A DNA stretch of 38,805 bases from Methylocystaceae bacterium (GTDB lineage Bacteria > Pseudomonadota > Alphaproteobacteria > Rhodospirillales > Terasakiellaceae): assembly GCA_013373265.1 (NCBI GenBank), contig JABXIC010000158.1, positions 1 through 38,805 on the forward strand, written 5' to 3'. Positions 25,027 to 33,998 of the stretch are shown here, piece after piece (position 1 is the stretch's first letter; each line of letters starts with the position of its first letter). A model generated the notes under the pieces. The model was not told the DNA's origin. It saw nothing but the letters and a program-made list of their open reading frames with translations, and searched no databases. Made by a program: the position numbers and the translations under genes.

Positions 25027-25668
25027 ATGAAAAAGATATTGTTAATCATAGGGATTATTTATTTCAGCTCAATTGATATCAGCTATTCATCCGATGATAT
25101 AAAAGGTTACATGCGCCCCTTTGGGATCGCGTTAGGTGAAAAACTGCCTCACGCCATAATGGATCTAACAGATACGATTATTAATGGCAGAGTATACCTT
25201 AAAAACTTTCCCAACCCGCCAAGTATTATTCAAGGAAAGGAATGTTTCTTAAATGATATTAGTACCTCGAAAGACTATCGGGGAGACTTTTCTTGTAGAA
25301 TTTCTGCATCTGCCAACACTATTGACAAACGCATTCGCCGAATTGATATCGCTGCGTTCGGCATATCGGTAGACTCATCAGAGTATATTATAAACCTCGC
25401 GAGCGCATTAAAACAAAAATACCCCGACCTCACCTGTAAATTCCCTGATGGCTCCATCAATAACAATAAAGAAACCTGTCAATGGGACTGGCCCAATGTG
25501 GATAGGGTTGCCTTTGGCTTTGCAAGCAATGAGCACAAGGGGTTCTCAATGCAATTATTTGCTCGCAAGGGCCTGGTCGACATGTCATTTATTGATCGCG
25601 ATGTTGAGAAAACTGACGGCATGCTGGGCGTGGAAGAAGACGCTAAAAGAGATGTAGACGGCTTGTAA
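25027..25668 (+). CDS. exported protein, paralogue family A (PFGIxLG)
   Basis: 213 residues, with a signal peptide in the first 21. The mature protein opens with YMRPFGIALGEKL, has KRIRRIDIAAFGI, a KQKYPDLTCKFP segment and ends in TDGML...DVDGL. The same landmarks in the same order occur at 33999-34631 and, frameshifted, at 29355-30027. Four conserved cysteines suggest a disulfide-stabilised secreted fold. No known family recognised. It starts 11 bases after the family B gene. Confidence 0.72.
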   Translation: MKKILLIIGIIYFSSIDISYSSDDIKGYMRPFGIALGEKLPHAIMDLTDTIINGRVYLKNFPNPPSIIQGKECFLNDISTSKDYRGDFSCRISASANTIDKRIRRIDIAAFGISVDSSEYIINLASALKQKYPDLTCKFPDGSINNNKETCQWDWPNVDRVAFGFASNEHKGFSMQLFARKGLVDMSFIDRDVEKTDGMLGVEEDAKRDVDGL

Positions 25669-25773
25669 TAATGTCTTACTCCTCATGTGTTCCAGAAAGG
25701 GCGTGTATTTGGAAGTGTGTGCGAAGACGTTAGGGACCCCGCCTATCCAGAATATATAGATTGGACGAAAGAG

Positions 25774-28323
25774 ATGATTAAATATTATTCCCATTTAGCG
25801 ATTGTTATGTGCACTCTTTTTGTTGGCTCTCTAGCTTATGCAAATGGCCCAAAACCGACAAATATTGAAGGACTTGAAAGCCCGTTGCCAATGACAGTCG
25901 TCCAAGCAAAGGAAAGAATGGGTTTTGGTGATGATTCAGACAAACACTTTATAATAAGTAAAAAATTCGTCTTCACGATAATTGATAGTGGATTTGGCGG
26001 ATTACAACAGTGGCTGGTGCAGAACCCCGAATGGAAGGCAAAAGTTTCCTATATTTCCTTGCGCAAAGGTAAAAAACGATCCTCCAACAATCATGGCTTT
26101 GACGTTTTCAGGACGGCAACAAGCGTTATGCCTAAGGCGAAGTTCATCCTAATTGAGACCCAAAATCATCTCGCGCAGATGGGTAATATTTTGATGACGA
26201 TGCAAAAGAAAGGAAGCCATTTTGCATCCATGAGTCTCGGGCATAGAGAGTATTTGGGCAAGGTAAGTACCAAACAGATGGATGCGATTAAAGCAGCCCT
26301 GACAAAATATCAATTTACCTTTTTAAAATCCGCAGGAAATTATCGCAAAGTGTCTCATAATTTTGACTATGTAGATCGGGACGAAGACCGCATTTTAGAA
26401 TTTTCTCACAAGACGGATAAAAATGGGGGCCTTATAGAGCTCAACAAAATCGGTATAGTCAAAAACCGTCCGTCTACGATCAATTTGAGTTGGGAAAATT
26501 CTGATAACGGGCAATCTCGGTTCGAGTTGCAGCTATTAGATATGGACAAAAAGATTATAAAAACGGCATCAAATGAATCTTCAAAAAGATCCCAAATTTT
26601 ACTTCATTATAAGACTAAAAAAAATGAATTCGTTTACATTCGGGTCATCGACAAAACACCTGATCAAAAATCGAAGGTAAAATCGCTCAATATCTTTGCG
26701 AAAGGCACGTATGTTTATGATGCCCTTATGAATGGGCAAGAGTCTCTGAACGTAATGTCTCAGATCGAATCACCCTTTATTATTCCAGTTGGGTCCTTCG
26801 GCCAGAATAAGAAAGGGGAATTAACGCCATCATTATTTTCCAGTATTGGACACACGAGCGATGGTCAAGTTTCACCTCTTGTTCTTGGTCCTGGGCAACT
26901 CAAGATGGAAAACGGTGAAGTCATGAACGGCACGTCGTTTGCTACCCCATTTTTGGCAGCTCTCTATTCTGTTCACGCCTCCTACAATATTAAGAATTAT
27001 ATTGAGGAAACAACGACACAAAAGTATTGGGCTGATGGACTGAGTATAGAAGAAAAAGGGCGTTGGGGTGTCGTTGATGGTCCTAAATTTTATAACAACA
27101 AATGTTGGAATTCTAATAAAATAGAAAACATTCAACACTACATTGAAAAAGGCAAACTCGCCTTTGAATTTGACTTTTCGCGAAACTGTATGGAAAAACT
27201 AGATTACTACCTTCATGCTTATATTCGCGATGGGCGAACCTTTGCCCCGATTAAAACAGCTAACGGGCGCGAGCTGCTACGTGGTTGGGTTAAAAAGTTC
27301 AGCCCCCACCGAAATATTGTTAAAGAACCTGTACGCATTGAAGTTCCTTTCAAGCTTATTCCCGCTAAATATGCGAACAAGGATCTGAAAATGAATCTCT
27401 ACATTTCGACACTCGCCCAGTGGGACCCTGTACAAGTTCCGAGAGTCGCTTCTTATAAATTCAATCTTGATCTCAAAAATGGACCTAAAAAGGCGAAGAA
27501 CCAGTCCGCAAAAAAAGCACAAGCCTTAGTAAAACAAAAACAACAGCCGATATCAAACAGCACGCGACAAACAGCAAGTACTAATACTTTTAAAGACTGT
27601 GACGTCTGCCCTCAGATGGTTAATATTCCACAGGGTAAGGGTATAATGGGAGCTAATCCAAACCTAACGTTCACTGCACTTCCATATCAAGATGTAATAA
27701 TTAACTACCCCTTGGCCGTTGGTAAATATGAGGTGACCGTCGGACAATGGCAAAGCTGTGTTAATGATGGCGGATGTCCTGATAAGCGTTTTGAATTCGC
27801 GCGCAATCAAAACTATCCGGCAAATATGGTGAGCTGGCATGACGCCCAGACTTATCTGATATGGTTAAATAAAAAACTAAATCTGACGGGCAAACCAAGT
27901 GCTTATCGCCTACTAAGCAATTCTGAATGGGAATATTCTGCGCGCGCAGGCGTGAAAGCAAAATATCACTGTGGCATGATGGATTGCTTGATTAAAACCT
28001 CTTGGCATATGGACAACGCTAAGAGTACGACTCATGAAGTGGGACAACTGAAAAGCAACACATTTGGTTTATATGATATGATGGGAAACGTTGGCGAATG
28101 GGTGCAAGACTGCTGGTTTTCTGGCGAGGGAGACGGCGGAACGTCACATGGCAAGGCGTATGAAAAAACGTCTTGCGACACAAGAGTAGTAAAAGGCGGG
28201 GCCTACGGGACCTCTAACGACGACCTCGTTCCCGGGTGGCGCGATGAGTATGCGCCTTCGCACCAAAGTAAAGAAAACGGTTTTCGTGTAGCCAGAACTC
28301 TTGAAAAAGGCAGTGATCGATGA
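25774..28323 (+). CDS. secreted subtilase fused to an FGE-sulfatase domain
   Basis: 849 residues from the ATG at 25774, chosen over an upstream GTG because it gives a perfect signal peptide (cleavage after LAYA). Residues about 60-400 are a peptidase S8-like domain with Asp71 (IIDSGFGG), His107 (NNHGFDV), the oxyanion-type SAGN at 186-189 and Ser388 (NGTSFATP). A roughly 110-residue insertion, perhaps a beta-sandwich, lies between SAGN and the Ser. After a linker, residues about 608-845 form an FGE-sulfatase/SUMF1-like C-type-lectin fold (YRLLSNSEWEYSARAG, YDMMGNVGEWVQDC, VVKGGAY, GFRVAR). The combination suggests a secreted protease with a binding or modifying module. It overlaps the next gene by 4 bases. 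Confidence 0.85.
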   Translation: MIKYYSHLAIVMCTLFVGSLAYANGPKPTNIEGLESPLPMTVVQAKERMGFGDDSDKHFIISKKFVFTIIDSGFGGLQQWLVQNPEWKAKVSYISLRKGKKRSSNNHGFDVFRTATSVMPKAKFILIETQNHLAQMGNILMTMQKKGSHFASMSLGHREYLGKVSTKQMDAIKAALTKYQFTFLKSAGNYRKVSHNFDYVDRDEDRILEFSHKTDKNGGLIELNKIGIVKNRPSTINLSWENSDNGQSRFELQLLDMDKKIIKTASNESSKRSQILLHYKTKKNEFVYIRVIDKTPDQKSKVKSLNIFAKGTYVYDALMNGQESLNVMSQIESPFIIPVGSFGQNKKGELTPSLFSSIGHTSDGQVSPLVLGPGQLKMENGEVMNGTSFATPFLAALYSVHASYNIKNYIEETTTQKYWADGLSIEEKGRWGVVDGPKFYNNKCWNSNKIENIQHYIEKGKLAFEFDFSRNCMEKLDYYLHAYIRDGRTFAPIKTANGRELLRGWVKKFSPHRNIVKEPVRIEVPFKLIPAKYANKDLKMNLYISTLAQWDPVQVPRVASYKFNLDLKNGPKKAKNQSAKKAQALVKQKQQPISNSTRQTASTNTFKDCDVCPQMVNIPQGKGIMGANPNLTFTALPYQDVIINYPLAVGKYEVTVGQWQSCVNDGGCPDKRFEFARNQNYPANMVSWHDAQTYLIWLNKKLNLTGKPSAYRLLSNSEWEYSARAGVKAKYHCGMMDCLIKTSWHMDNAKSTTHEVGQLKSNTFGLYDMMGNVGEWVQDCWFSGEGDGGTSHGKAYEKTSCDTRVVKGGAYGTSNDDLVPGWRDEYAPSHQSKENGFRVARTLEKGSDR

Positions 28324-28835
28324 CTGACATGATAAAATTACCTCAACTGGAAACAGTTTGCCCGAAGTGTCACCAGACCATGAAACCCACACGAGCAACA
28401 CGCGGCGGTGGTTGGGGAGGCAATGGATTGCGATTTTTATATGTGTGCGAGGGGTGTGATCATAAAGTTTTGTTGGAAAACGAAGCCACCCGTTCCATCA
28501 TAGCAATAGCCGCGTTAGTATTGATCGGGGTCGGCCTTGTTGGTGGGATCATGATGTCTCCGCCAAGTAATGTTTTATTTGCCGTTGTATTCGGTGGATT
28601 GGGAGCTGCGTTTTTTTGGGCATATTACTCTGGAAAGCGGAAGTATCCCGTTGATCAGGCCCATCAAGCATCTGAACCCACAAGCGTTGATATTGAACAG
28701 GATATATTTTTATCCGAAGAAGAACAGGCGCACCACAAACGTATGGAACGCCAGGTGACGTGGTTCATCTGGTTGGTTTTAGCCGGCGTGGCACTGCTGC
28801 TTCTCACGTCATTATATGAATGGGTGATGTCGTGA
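28320..28835 (+). CDS. zinc-ribbon membrane protein
   Basis: 171 residues. A zinc ribbon at the N-terminus (CPKC, then CEGC about 30 residues later) has a Gly/Trp-rich loop between. Two closely spaced membrane helices follow (about 58-78 and 82-102), then an acidic stretch and a last helix (about 145-165). The start overlaps the protease stop (ATGA), so translation is coupled. Perhaps an inner-membrane accessory of the secreted protease; family not recognised. Confidence 0.68.
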   Translation: MTDMIKLPQLETVCPKCHQTMKPTRATRGGGWGGNGLRFLYVCEGCDHKVLLENEATRSIIAIAALVLIGVGLVGGIMMSPPSNVLFAVVFGGLGAAFFWAYYSGKRKYPVDQAHQASEPTSVDIEQDIFLSEEEQAHHKRMERQVTWFIWLVLAGVALLLLTSLYEWVMS

Positions 28836-29338
28836 CGGATGAAGAAGAAATACGCTATTCCTATCGTATGCGTGGTTGGGCGGTTCTCTATTTCACCTTC
28901 GTCTGTGTGCTGTTAGGCGGGGTATGGGTCTTCTTAGCGGTGACGGAAGGCGATGAGTTTTTCGGTGTGCACGTGGGCGCCCCTTATAGTGCACTAGCTT
29001 ATGGGCTGTGCGCGGCTGTCACATTTTGGTTGGGCTTTTTTTTGATTCGTATGTACAAAATGCAAAACAAGTCTGAACGCGCCATCGTCATGGGGCCGAC
29101 GGAGGTTGTTTTGCCAAAAGCGCTCGCGTTAGAAGAAATTGTGCACGTGCCTTACAACACCATTCAAGACCTCGATATGGACAAAGCATCACGTGCGGCA
29201 CTTTCGTTTATCCGTATCGACCATGATGGCGGGCACACACGCATTTCAGATATGGGCTTTGAGAACCGGGCGGACTTCATCGCGGTTTATGATGTGCTTC
29301 GGGAAAAAATCTCGGCTGTCAAAAGGGAGGCTGAATAG
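28832..29338 (+). CDS. two-helix membrane protein with C-terminal domain
   Basis: 168 residues from the GTG at 28832, which overlaps the previous stop as GTGA; an ATG 12 bases upstream is the alternative. There are two transmembrane helices (about 15-40 and 50-75), then a cytoplasmic or periplasmic roughly 90-residue beta-rich domain (VVLPKALALEEIVHVPYNTIQDLDM, FIRIDHDGGHTRISDMGF) reminiscent of bacterial PH-like membrane domains. It is the last gene of the operon and meets the minus-strand operon tail to tail. Confidence 0.65.
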   Translation: MTDEEEIRYSYRMRGWAVLYFTFVCVLLGGVWVFLAVTEGDEFFGVHVGAPYSALAYGLCAAVTFWLGFFLIRMYKMQNKSERAIVMGPTEVVLPKALALEEIVHVPYNTIQDLDMDKASRAALSFIRIDHDGGHTRISDMGFENRADFIAVYDVLREKISAVKREAE

Positions 29339-29354
29339 TCTCATAACCTGAATT

Positions 29355-30027
29355 TCAAAACGCGTCCATGTCTCCCTTGGTGGTGGGCATGCCGTCTGAT
29401 TCGTGGATGGCGTGGTTCATGAATTCAAGGGATAGGCTGTCTTCGTCGTTGGCTGTTAGGCGGATCTTTAGGTCGTGGGTATCCGCCTGTTCAAGTTGGA
29501 TGGACTCAAAATTGCCGTTTTGATAATCGTCGCGCGGATATAAGCATGTCGATTCATCAAAGCGTTTCACGTCCGTGGTGACCCATACATTCAGTAGCTC
29601 CAGGGGGGTAGCGACACTCCAAACTTGGATATTTCTTATTTAGCGTGGCTTTTACCCTCTGGATATAGGACTTCGCGTTTACCCGTGCACCTCTTGCAAA
29701 GAAGCTGATGCCATGCACTCTTTGGTCGAATTTGTTGACCCGTAAGACTGCGTGACATCTTGACGCAGAGCCACTGTTCAATTCAACAGGTGTGTCAGTG
29801 GCGCACTTATCATTCATCAGGCTGAGAGGCTTCGGAAAACCTCTTAGGTTCAGTTCGCTGTAAGTGTCATGATCTGTTTTCGATAAAATCAGGGCATTGT
29901 CGGTAAATGGTTTGCCCAGCTCAACACCGAACGGGGTTAAGGAAGTCAGAACGTCATCTGCGGCAGCCTGCCAAGCGATTAGTGTTAAGGCTATGATGAA
30001 AAACGAAAGATAGGATTTTTTCTTCAT
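29355..30027 (-). CDS. exported protein, family A, split by a one-base frameshift
   Basis: The first frame (29557-30027) has a signal peptide, LTPFGVELGKPF and KKYPSLECRYP, then runs out at a run of six G (29603-29608; C6 on the coding strand). Dropping one C joins it to the frame ending at 29355, which carries the family A end (SDGM...DMDAF). The restored product is about 220 residues, like its paralogues at 25027 and 33999. It is the last gene of a five-gene minus-strand operon. A slippage-prone on/off switch, true decay or a sequence error are all possible. Confidence 0.7.
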
Positions 30028-30073
30028 GAGACCTCACCCAATGTCCTGAGAATTCTACAAGGAATATTCAATC

Positions 30074-30409
30074 TCATTTGGGCGTACCATCCCTCTTGAA
30101 TTGTTGAACAGAAATACGCTTCCCCATTTTGTATTTGATGATCAGTTTTGGCGTGTTGCTATTTCGATAGTAGAAAACCTGTTCGCCATGGAGTTTGCCA
30201 TTTACGAAAGTTTCGGTGACACGTTGCCCTTTGTAATTGATGAAATCAAAGGGGCCATTTGCGATTTCGTTTGTCGTTTTATGTGAAACCATACCGCCGG
30301 ATCGTTGGTAACCATCTGGCAATTCACCTGGTATCGCCATTGCGGGCACGTTCAACAGCACGGTTAACCCAAAGACAGATGCGATTGCTGTATATCGAAA
30401 AAAAATCAT
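30074..30409 (-). CDS. exported MORN-repeat-like protein
   Basis: 111 residues with a signal peptide (cleavage after PAMA, near residue 25). The mature part has two MORN-like beta-hairpin units (NGPFDFINYKGQRVTETFVN and GKLHGEQVFYYRNSN). MORN repeats of this kind bind ligands or act as spacers. It is 46 bases upstream of the frameshifted family A gene in the same operon. Confidence 0.65.
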   Translation of the reverse strand: MIFFRYTAIASVFGLTVLLNVPAMAIPGELPDGYQRSGGMVSHKTTNEIANGPFDFINYKGQRVTETFVNGKLHGEQVFYYRNSNTPKLIIKYKMGKRISVQQFKRDGTPK

Positions 30410-30503
30410 GGTTTCATTGTTCTTTATGATGGGGTTTTAAGTGAAATGTAAAATATCCGTTAGGGGGCGTTCCAAAAAACTTTCGTCTCAGATGTGCTAT
30501 GTT

Positions 30504-31466
30504 TTAGTGAAATGCACCAAAAAACAGTATGTCAAGATCATGCGTGGGCTGGAAGTTGTCGTAATTGACCGTGATGACTGATCCAAAGAGACCGCCGCTT
30601 CTGTCTGGCGCACAAAGGGCTGCATATCTGTATGGATCATTTGCAACGACTTGTAATTGGAAACTGCCTATGCCGCCTTTCCAGTTAGCTCCTGTTTTGA
30701 GAACATAGGGTATGCGCAACGTGGATGTCAGGGCGTCATCTTGATCCGTAGTTTGAAAATCTTGGGTGATTTTTGAAATAGCTTCGTCACTGAGACAATA
30801 ATTTGTCCGCCAGGGTCCATTGGCGAGTTCTACGCTTTCTTCACGCCATACTGGGAAAATACCGGGCACAGGCTTGTACTCATGCTTGATCTGAACAGGT
30901 GTGTCGGCCGGAAATGTTTGTGACCAGTGATACGCAGTTTTTTGGACCATACCGGGATCCCCAAAAGCACCGATTCTAGTGAGAAGGGCGTAATTGTACT
31001 CCGTGGTGGCGGTTTTGAAAACACGTTCGTCCGCAAGAGACGGTGGGAAATCGTAGCTGATATATTCATCCGTGACGTCTTTATCGCCGACCCACATACG
31101 TTGTGAAATATTCATGTCCACGGGGGCTCCATCCACAACGGTTTTGAAAGCGACAAAATTATTGGGGGCCTTGACCGGAAAGGATGGATGGCCGTTGATC
31201 ACGTCTTCAAGGCGAATGTCAGGCAAGGGAAAAGCGATACGTACCGTTTTGTCCACATCGGACATGTTGCGAAACTGATAAAAAACGCTAACACGGTTAT
31301 AGCTGATGTCTAGGGCTTCACGCTCCATGGCGATGTCGTCGTTTTGAGTCAGAACCAAACCGCCTGCTGTCAGCGCGGCAGAGGAATCATTCGCCGACGC
31401 AACAGATGAGACTGCACCCAAGACATAGGCGATGGCCAAGAGAAGAGGGTTATTTGAATAAGTCAC
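30504..31466 (-). CDS. DUF4424 family exported protein
   Basis: 320 residues with a signal peptide (cleavage near VASA). The mature N-terminus GGLVLTQNDDIAMEREALDI with the following YQFRN is the hallmark of DUF4424 proteins, periplasmic proteins of unknown function common in proteobacteria. Two Cys (NYCLS and ALCAP) are present. The start overlaps the end of the upstream gene by 17 bases, which implies translational coupling. Confidence 0.82.
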   Translation of the reverse strand: MTYSNNPLLLAIAYVLGAVSSVASANDSSAALTAGGLVLTQNDDIAMEREALDISYNRVSVFYQFRNMSDVDKTVRIAFPLPDIRLEDVINGHPSFPVKAPNNFVAFKTVVDGAPVDMNISQRMWVGDKDVTDEYISYDFPPSLADERVFKTATTEYNYALLTRIGAFGDPGMVQKTAYHWSQTFPADTPVQIKHEYKPVPGIFPVWREESVELANGPWRTNYCLSDEAISKITQDFQTTDQDDALTSTLRIPYVLKTGANWKGGIGSFQLQVVANDPYRYAALCAPDRSGGLFGSVITVNYDNFQPTHDLDILFFGAFH

Positions 31467-31998
31467 TATTTTCTGTCGCTCCGTTCAGTTGAGCTAGATG
31501 GGCAAAGGCTTTTAAACACCGAAATCTGTAGTCGTTGGTACTCAATGGTTTTTGATGAAAGGCAGCGCGGTTGGCGTATGGAAATTTTCCAGTTCCATCC
31601 AGGTTTTCCGTATATGACACACAGTTTTGGGTCTTACACGCCAGTATGTAGCTGTCGGTGCGTTCATGTTTGTAGTTTTGATCGCCGTTCTGACCTAAAT
31701 ATCCGTCGATTGAGCCAAACTTGACTGCACGGGGCACCAATTTGTTGAGCGCTAACTTCAGTGTACGCGTTGCAAGGAACTCATCATCTGTCATTTCCAT
31801 AGGGACAAGAGCGATCCCATTTAGTTTCGTCGATAATATTCCGTCAGATACGATAATTTGATTACGTACACAGTATGAATTGATAAAATCTAACGTTTGA
31901 TTCTGGTCAGGTTCCGCCCACACCGAGGACGACAGAAGGGGTGCGGCGAATATCCAACAAGACAGAAAAAATGTGCGAAAACGAATGCGGCATGTCAT
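31450..31998 (-). CDS. exported protein, paralogue family B
   Basis: 182 residues with a signal peptide ending near VWA. It shares NQTLDFINSYCVRNQ, ALVPM, DSYILACKTQNC and CLKAFAHLAQLNGATE with the protein at 24491-25015, so the two are clear paralogues. It sits second in the minus-strand operon, between the FGE-sulfatase protein and the DUF4424 protein. In both operons a family B protein and a family A protein accompany an FGE-sulfatase protein, which suggests an ancient duplicated module. Confidence 0.72.
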   Translation of the reverse strand: MTCRIRFRTFFLSCWIFAAPLLSSSVWAEPDQNQTLDFINSYCVRNQIIVSDGILSTKLNGIALVPMEMTDDEFLATRTLKLALNKLVPRAVKFGSIDGYLGQNGDQNYKHERTDSYILACKTQNCVSYTENLDGTGKFPYANRAAFHQKPLSTNDYRFRCLKAFAHLAQLNGATENSDLFK

Positions 31999-32054
31999 TT
32001 TTTAAATTCCTGTATCAATATCAGAGAGCGCTAACTCATCCACGAAAGTGGGTA

Positions 32055-33191
32055 TCATTGTGAACGCACTAGTCGAAATCCAGATGGAGAGGCCCTACTC
32101 GTTTGGTCTTGGCGGCGACGGAAAGCGGTTCGTAATGCACGGGCTTCATCATTGTATCCTCCGCCGCGCAATATACGTCTCGCACAATTGCCTGTTTCAT
32201 CGGCACGGCCATCACGCGGTGCCTCTTCGTAATTATCCGTCACACAGTCTTGAACCCATTCGGAAACATTACCGTGTATATCGTGGAGCCCCCAAGGGTT
32301 TGGATGTTTTTGGCTCGCAGGACGCAATCCGTCGCGACCCATGCGTTCGAACCATGCAAAAGAAGATAACCCATTTTCATTATTTCCATGGGACCAACGT
32401 GTCTTTGTTCCCGCCCGCGCGACGTATTCCCATTCCGCTTCTGTTGGAAGACGATAGGTTTGCTTCGTTTTTTTGCTAAGCCAAGCGACATATTCCTGCG
32501 CATCATTCCAACTGATGCCGCTCACAGGATACCCCGAATAGCCGCCCTCTATAGGAGGAAGGTAAGAACACCCGCCGTCAAAATAGCATGCATCCCATTC
32601 AGCTAGCGTGACTTCATCCATACCAACGTCAAATGTATATCCGATAGAGACTTTGTGAACAGGTTGCGCCGTGGAGAAGTCTTTATCTCCCATGTCGAAC
32701 GTGCCTGGCGCTATACTCAGCATTACAGGTTCTAACGCGCGCTTAATTTGCAGCCCTTTTTGCTCCTTAGCCTGATTGACCAATGGGCCGTTTTCGTAAT
32801 TTTCAATGAACGCTGAAATCTCTCTCAGGTTTTTACTGCCTTTAACATGCTGCCAGTCTCGGGCCAAAAGCTCTGATAACTTGGACTGCGCTTCAAGAAC
32901 GTATTGTCCTTTTGGGAAAGTTTTCAAATAGCTGTTTACGTCTTTAGGTCCCCCTGATTGCGCAACAGCCCACAAAGCGGCGTCGTTCGGATCAAACGTC
33001 TGCCCGGGTGAGTGGGAAGGCTCACCTCCTTTGGTCTCATCCGAATAGCACATGTTATAAATTTCGGCTTTGTCGAACCCCATCTTGCCCAGTTCTAGAA
33101 CCTTATCGATGGGGCAACTGCCAATGCCCTGGGCGCTAACCGGCGCTGCAATTGTTAGCAAGATTGCTGCTGTCAGAGTTAGTTTTCGCAT
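32055..33191 (-). CDS. exported FGE-sulfatase domain protein
   Basis: 378 residues with a signal peptide (cleavage after VSAQ). About residues 60-150 look like a helical, TPR-like region (NDAALWAVAQSG, FPKGQYVLEAQSKL). Residues about 155-376 are the FGE-sulfatase domain: GTFDMGDKD, YRLPTEAEWEYVARAG, GLHDIHGNVSEWVQDC, RRILRGGGYND and GFRLVRS. The family includes formylglycine-generating enzyme and PvdO/EgtB-like enzymes as well as non-catalytic binding modules; which applies here cannot be told. It is the first gene of the minus-strand operon and is divergent from the gene at 33406 across motif copy 2. Confidence 0.87.
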   Translation of the reverse strand: MRKLTLTAAILLTIAAPVSAQGIGSCPIDKVLELGKMGFDKAEIYNMCYSDETKGGEPSHSPGQTFDPNDAALWAVAQSGGPKDVNSYLKTFPKGQYVLEAQSKLSELLARDWQHVKGSKNLREISAFIENYENGPLVNQAKEQKGLQIKRALEPVMLSIAPGTFDMGDKDFSTAQPVHKVSIGYTFDVGMDEVTLAEWDACYFDGGCSYLPPIEGGYSGYPVSGISWNDAQEYVAWLSKKTKQTYRLPTEAEWEYVARAGTKTRWSHGNNENGLSSFAWFERMGRDGLRPASQKHPNPWGLHDIHGNVSEWVQDCVTDNYEEAPRDGRADETGNCARRILRGGGYNDEARALRTAFRRRQDQTSRASPSGFRLVRSQ

Positions 33192-33315
33192 GGCGTGTAA
33201 AGTCCTTATTCCATCCCAAAAAATTAGAAAATCGTCAATGATTAGAACGGCGGCAATCGAGATTATTTATGTCTATAATTCAATGAATAGCAAGTATAGT
33301 CGCCTTGAGATTTAA

Positions 33316-33345
33316 TTGCCAATAGACCATCTGTTCGAGTTGAGA
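33316..33345 (+). promoter_or_regulatory. secretome motif, copy 2
   Basis: GCCAATAG-ACC-ATCTG-TTCGA-GTTGA. It lies 61 bases before the plus-strand gene at 33406 and 124 bases before the minus-strand FGE-sulfatase gene. The core is nearly identical to copy 1. Confidence 0.65.
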
Positions 33346-33405
33346 AAAAGGCGAAAACAAGGCAAAATACATAGTACTCGAATATAGGTTTTTAGGGGAA
33401 CAACC

Positions 33406-33736
33406 ATGAAATTTTTTTTTATCTCTTTCTTTTGCTGTGATGTTGGTGTCACCTGCTATAGCTGCTGATGGCCTTCAACTTCGCACTGTGGAAGTTGACC
33501 GGAATGGAAATACAGGTCGTACTCTTGCCGAAACGTCGAGCATTTTTGCCAGTGAAAGTTCGTGCACATCTAATGGTGCGCGGTGGTGCGTTTATTTAGA
33601 TTTGTGCAACCGCCGTTATTGGGTTCCTAAAAACACAGCAGATATTGTGAAGAACCATCTTGGGCCGGCAGGACATGGATTAGAGGTGATTTTAAACCAT
33701 CAAAGTCAGTGTATTGCTGGGAAATATGCTCGATAA
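33406..33736 (+). CDS. small exported protein with poly-T frameshift in the signal peptide
   Basis: The ATG at 33406 is followed by AAA and a run of nine T (33412-33420). As written the frame closes at about 33466. With eight T the reading becomes a perfect signal peptide (MKFFLSLSFAVMLVSPAIAA) joined to a 90-residue secreted protein (DGLQLRTVEVDRNGN..., four cysteines, ending KYAR). The gene therefore looks one base out of frame in a slippage-prone tract. An internal GTG/ATG start at 33437 would leave only a shortened signal. Mature family unknown. Confidence 0.65.
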
Positions 33737-33783
33737 TCGAATTCTGTTGACGCAAAAAAAACTGTATTAAATGAAGGCTAAAC

Positions 33784-33993
33784 TTAAGGCGAGCTGCAGG
33801 GAGTGAGGTCTTCAGGGTCAGCGCCGCACTCTTCTTGCACCATAAATACTTCGTATGCGATTAAAGGCCAGAATGCAGCAGCGCGAAAACACTCAGAGCT
33901 CAAGCGTTCAGAAAGCCAAACACATTGACCGCTGGTCAATAGCCCTATCAAAATATAGATTAGCGCAGCACTTCGAGCGATTTTGCGTTTCAT
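33784..33993 (-). CDS. small exported or membrane protein
   Basis: 69 residues. One hydrophobic N-terminal helix (AALIYILIGLLTSGQCVW) could be a signal peptide or anchor. It has five cysteines (GQC, SEC, EEC and a C-terminal PCSSP among them). It starts five bases after the family A stop at 33999, so it is the last gene of a three-gene minus-strand operon. No family recognised. Confidence 0.55.
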   Translation of the reverse strand: MKRKIARSAALIYILIGLLTSGQCVWLSERLSSECFRAAAFWPLIAYEVFMVQEECGADPEDLTPCSSP

Positions 33994-33998
33994 CGGGC

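Noticed and set aside
25687-25773. GTG start 29 codons upstream of the subtilase signal peptide
   Set aside because: It would put a charged stretch before the signal peptide. The ATG at 25774 gives a normal exported precursor.
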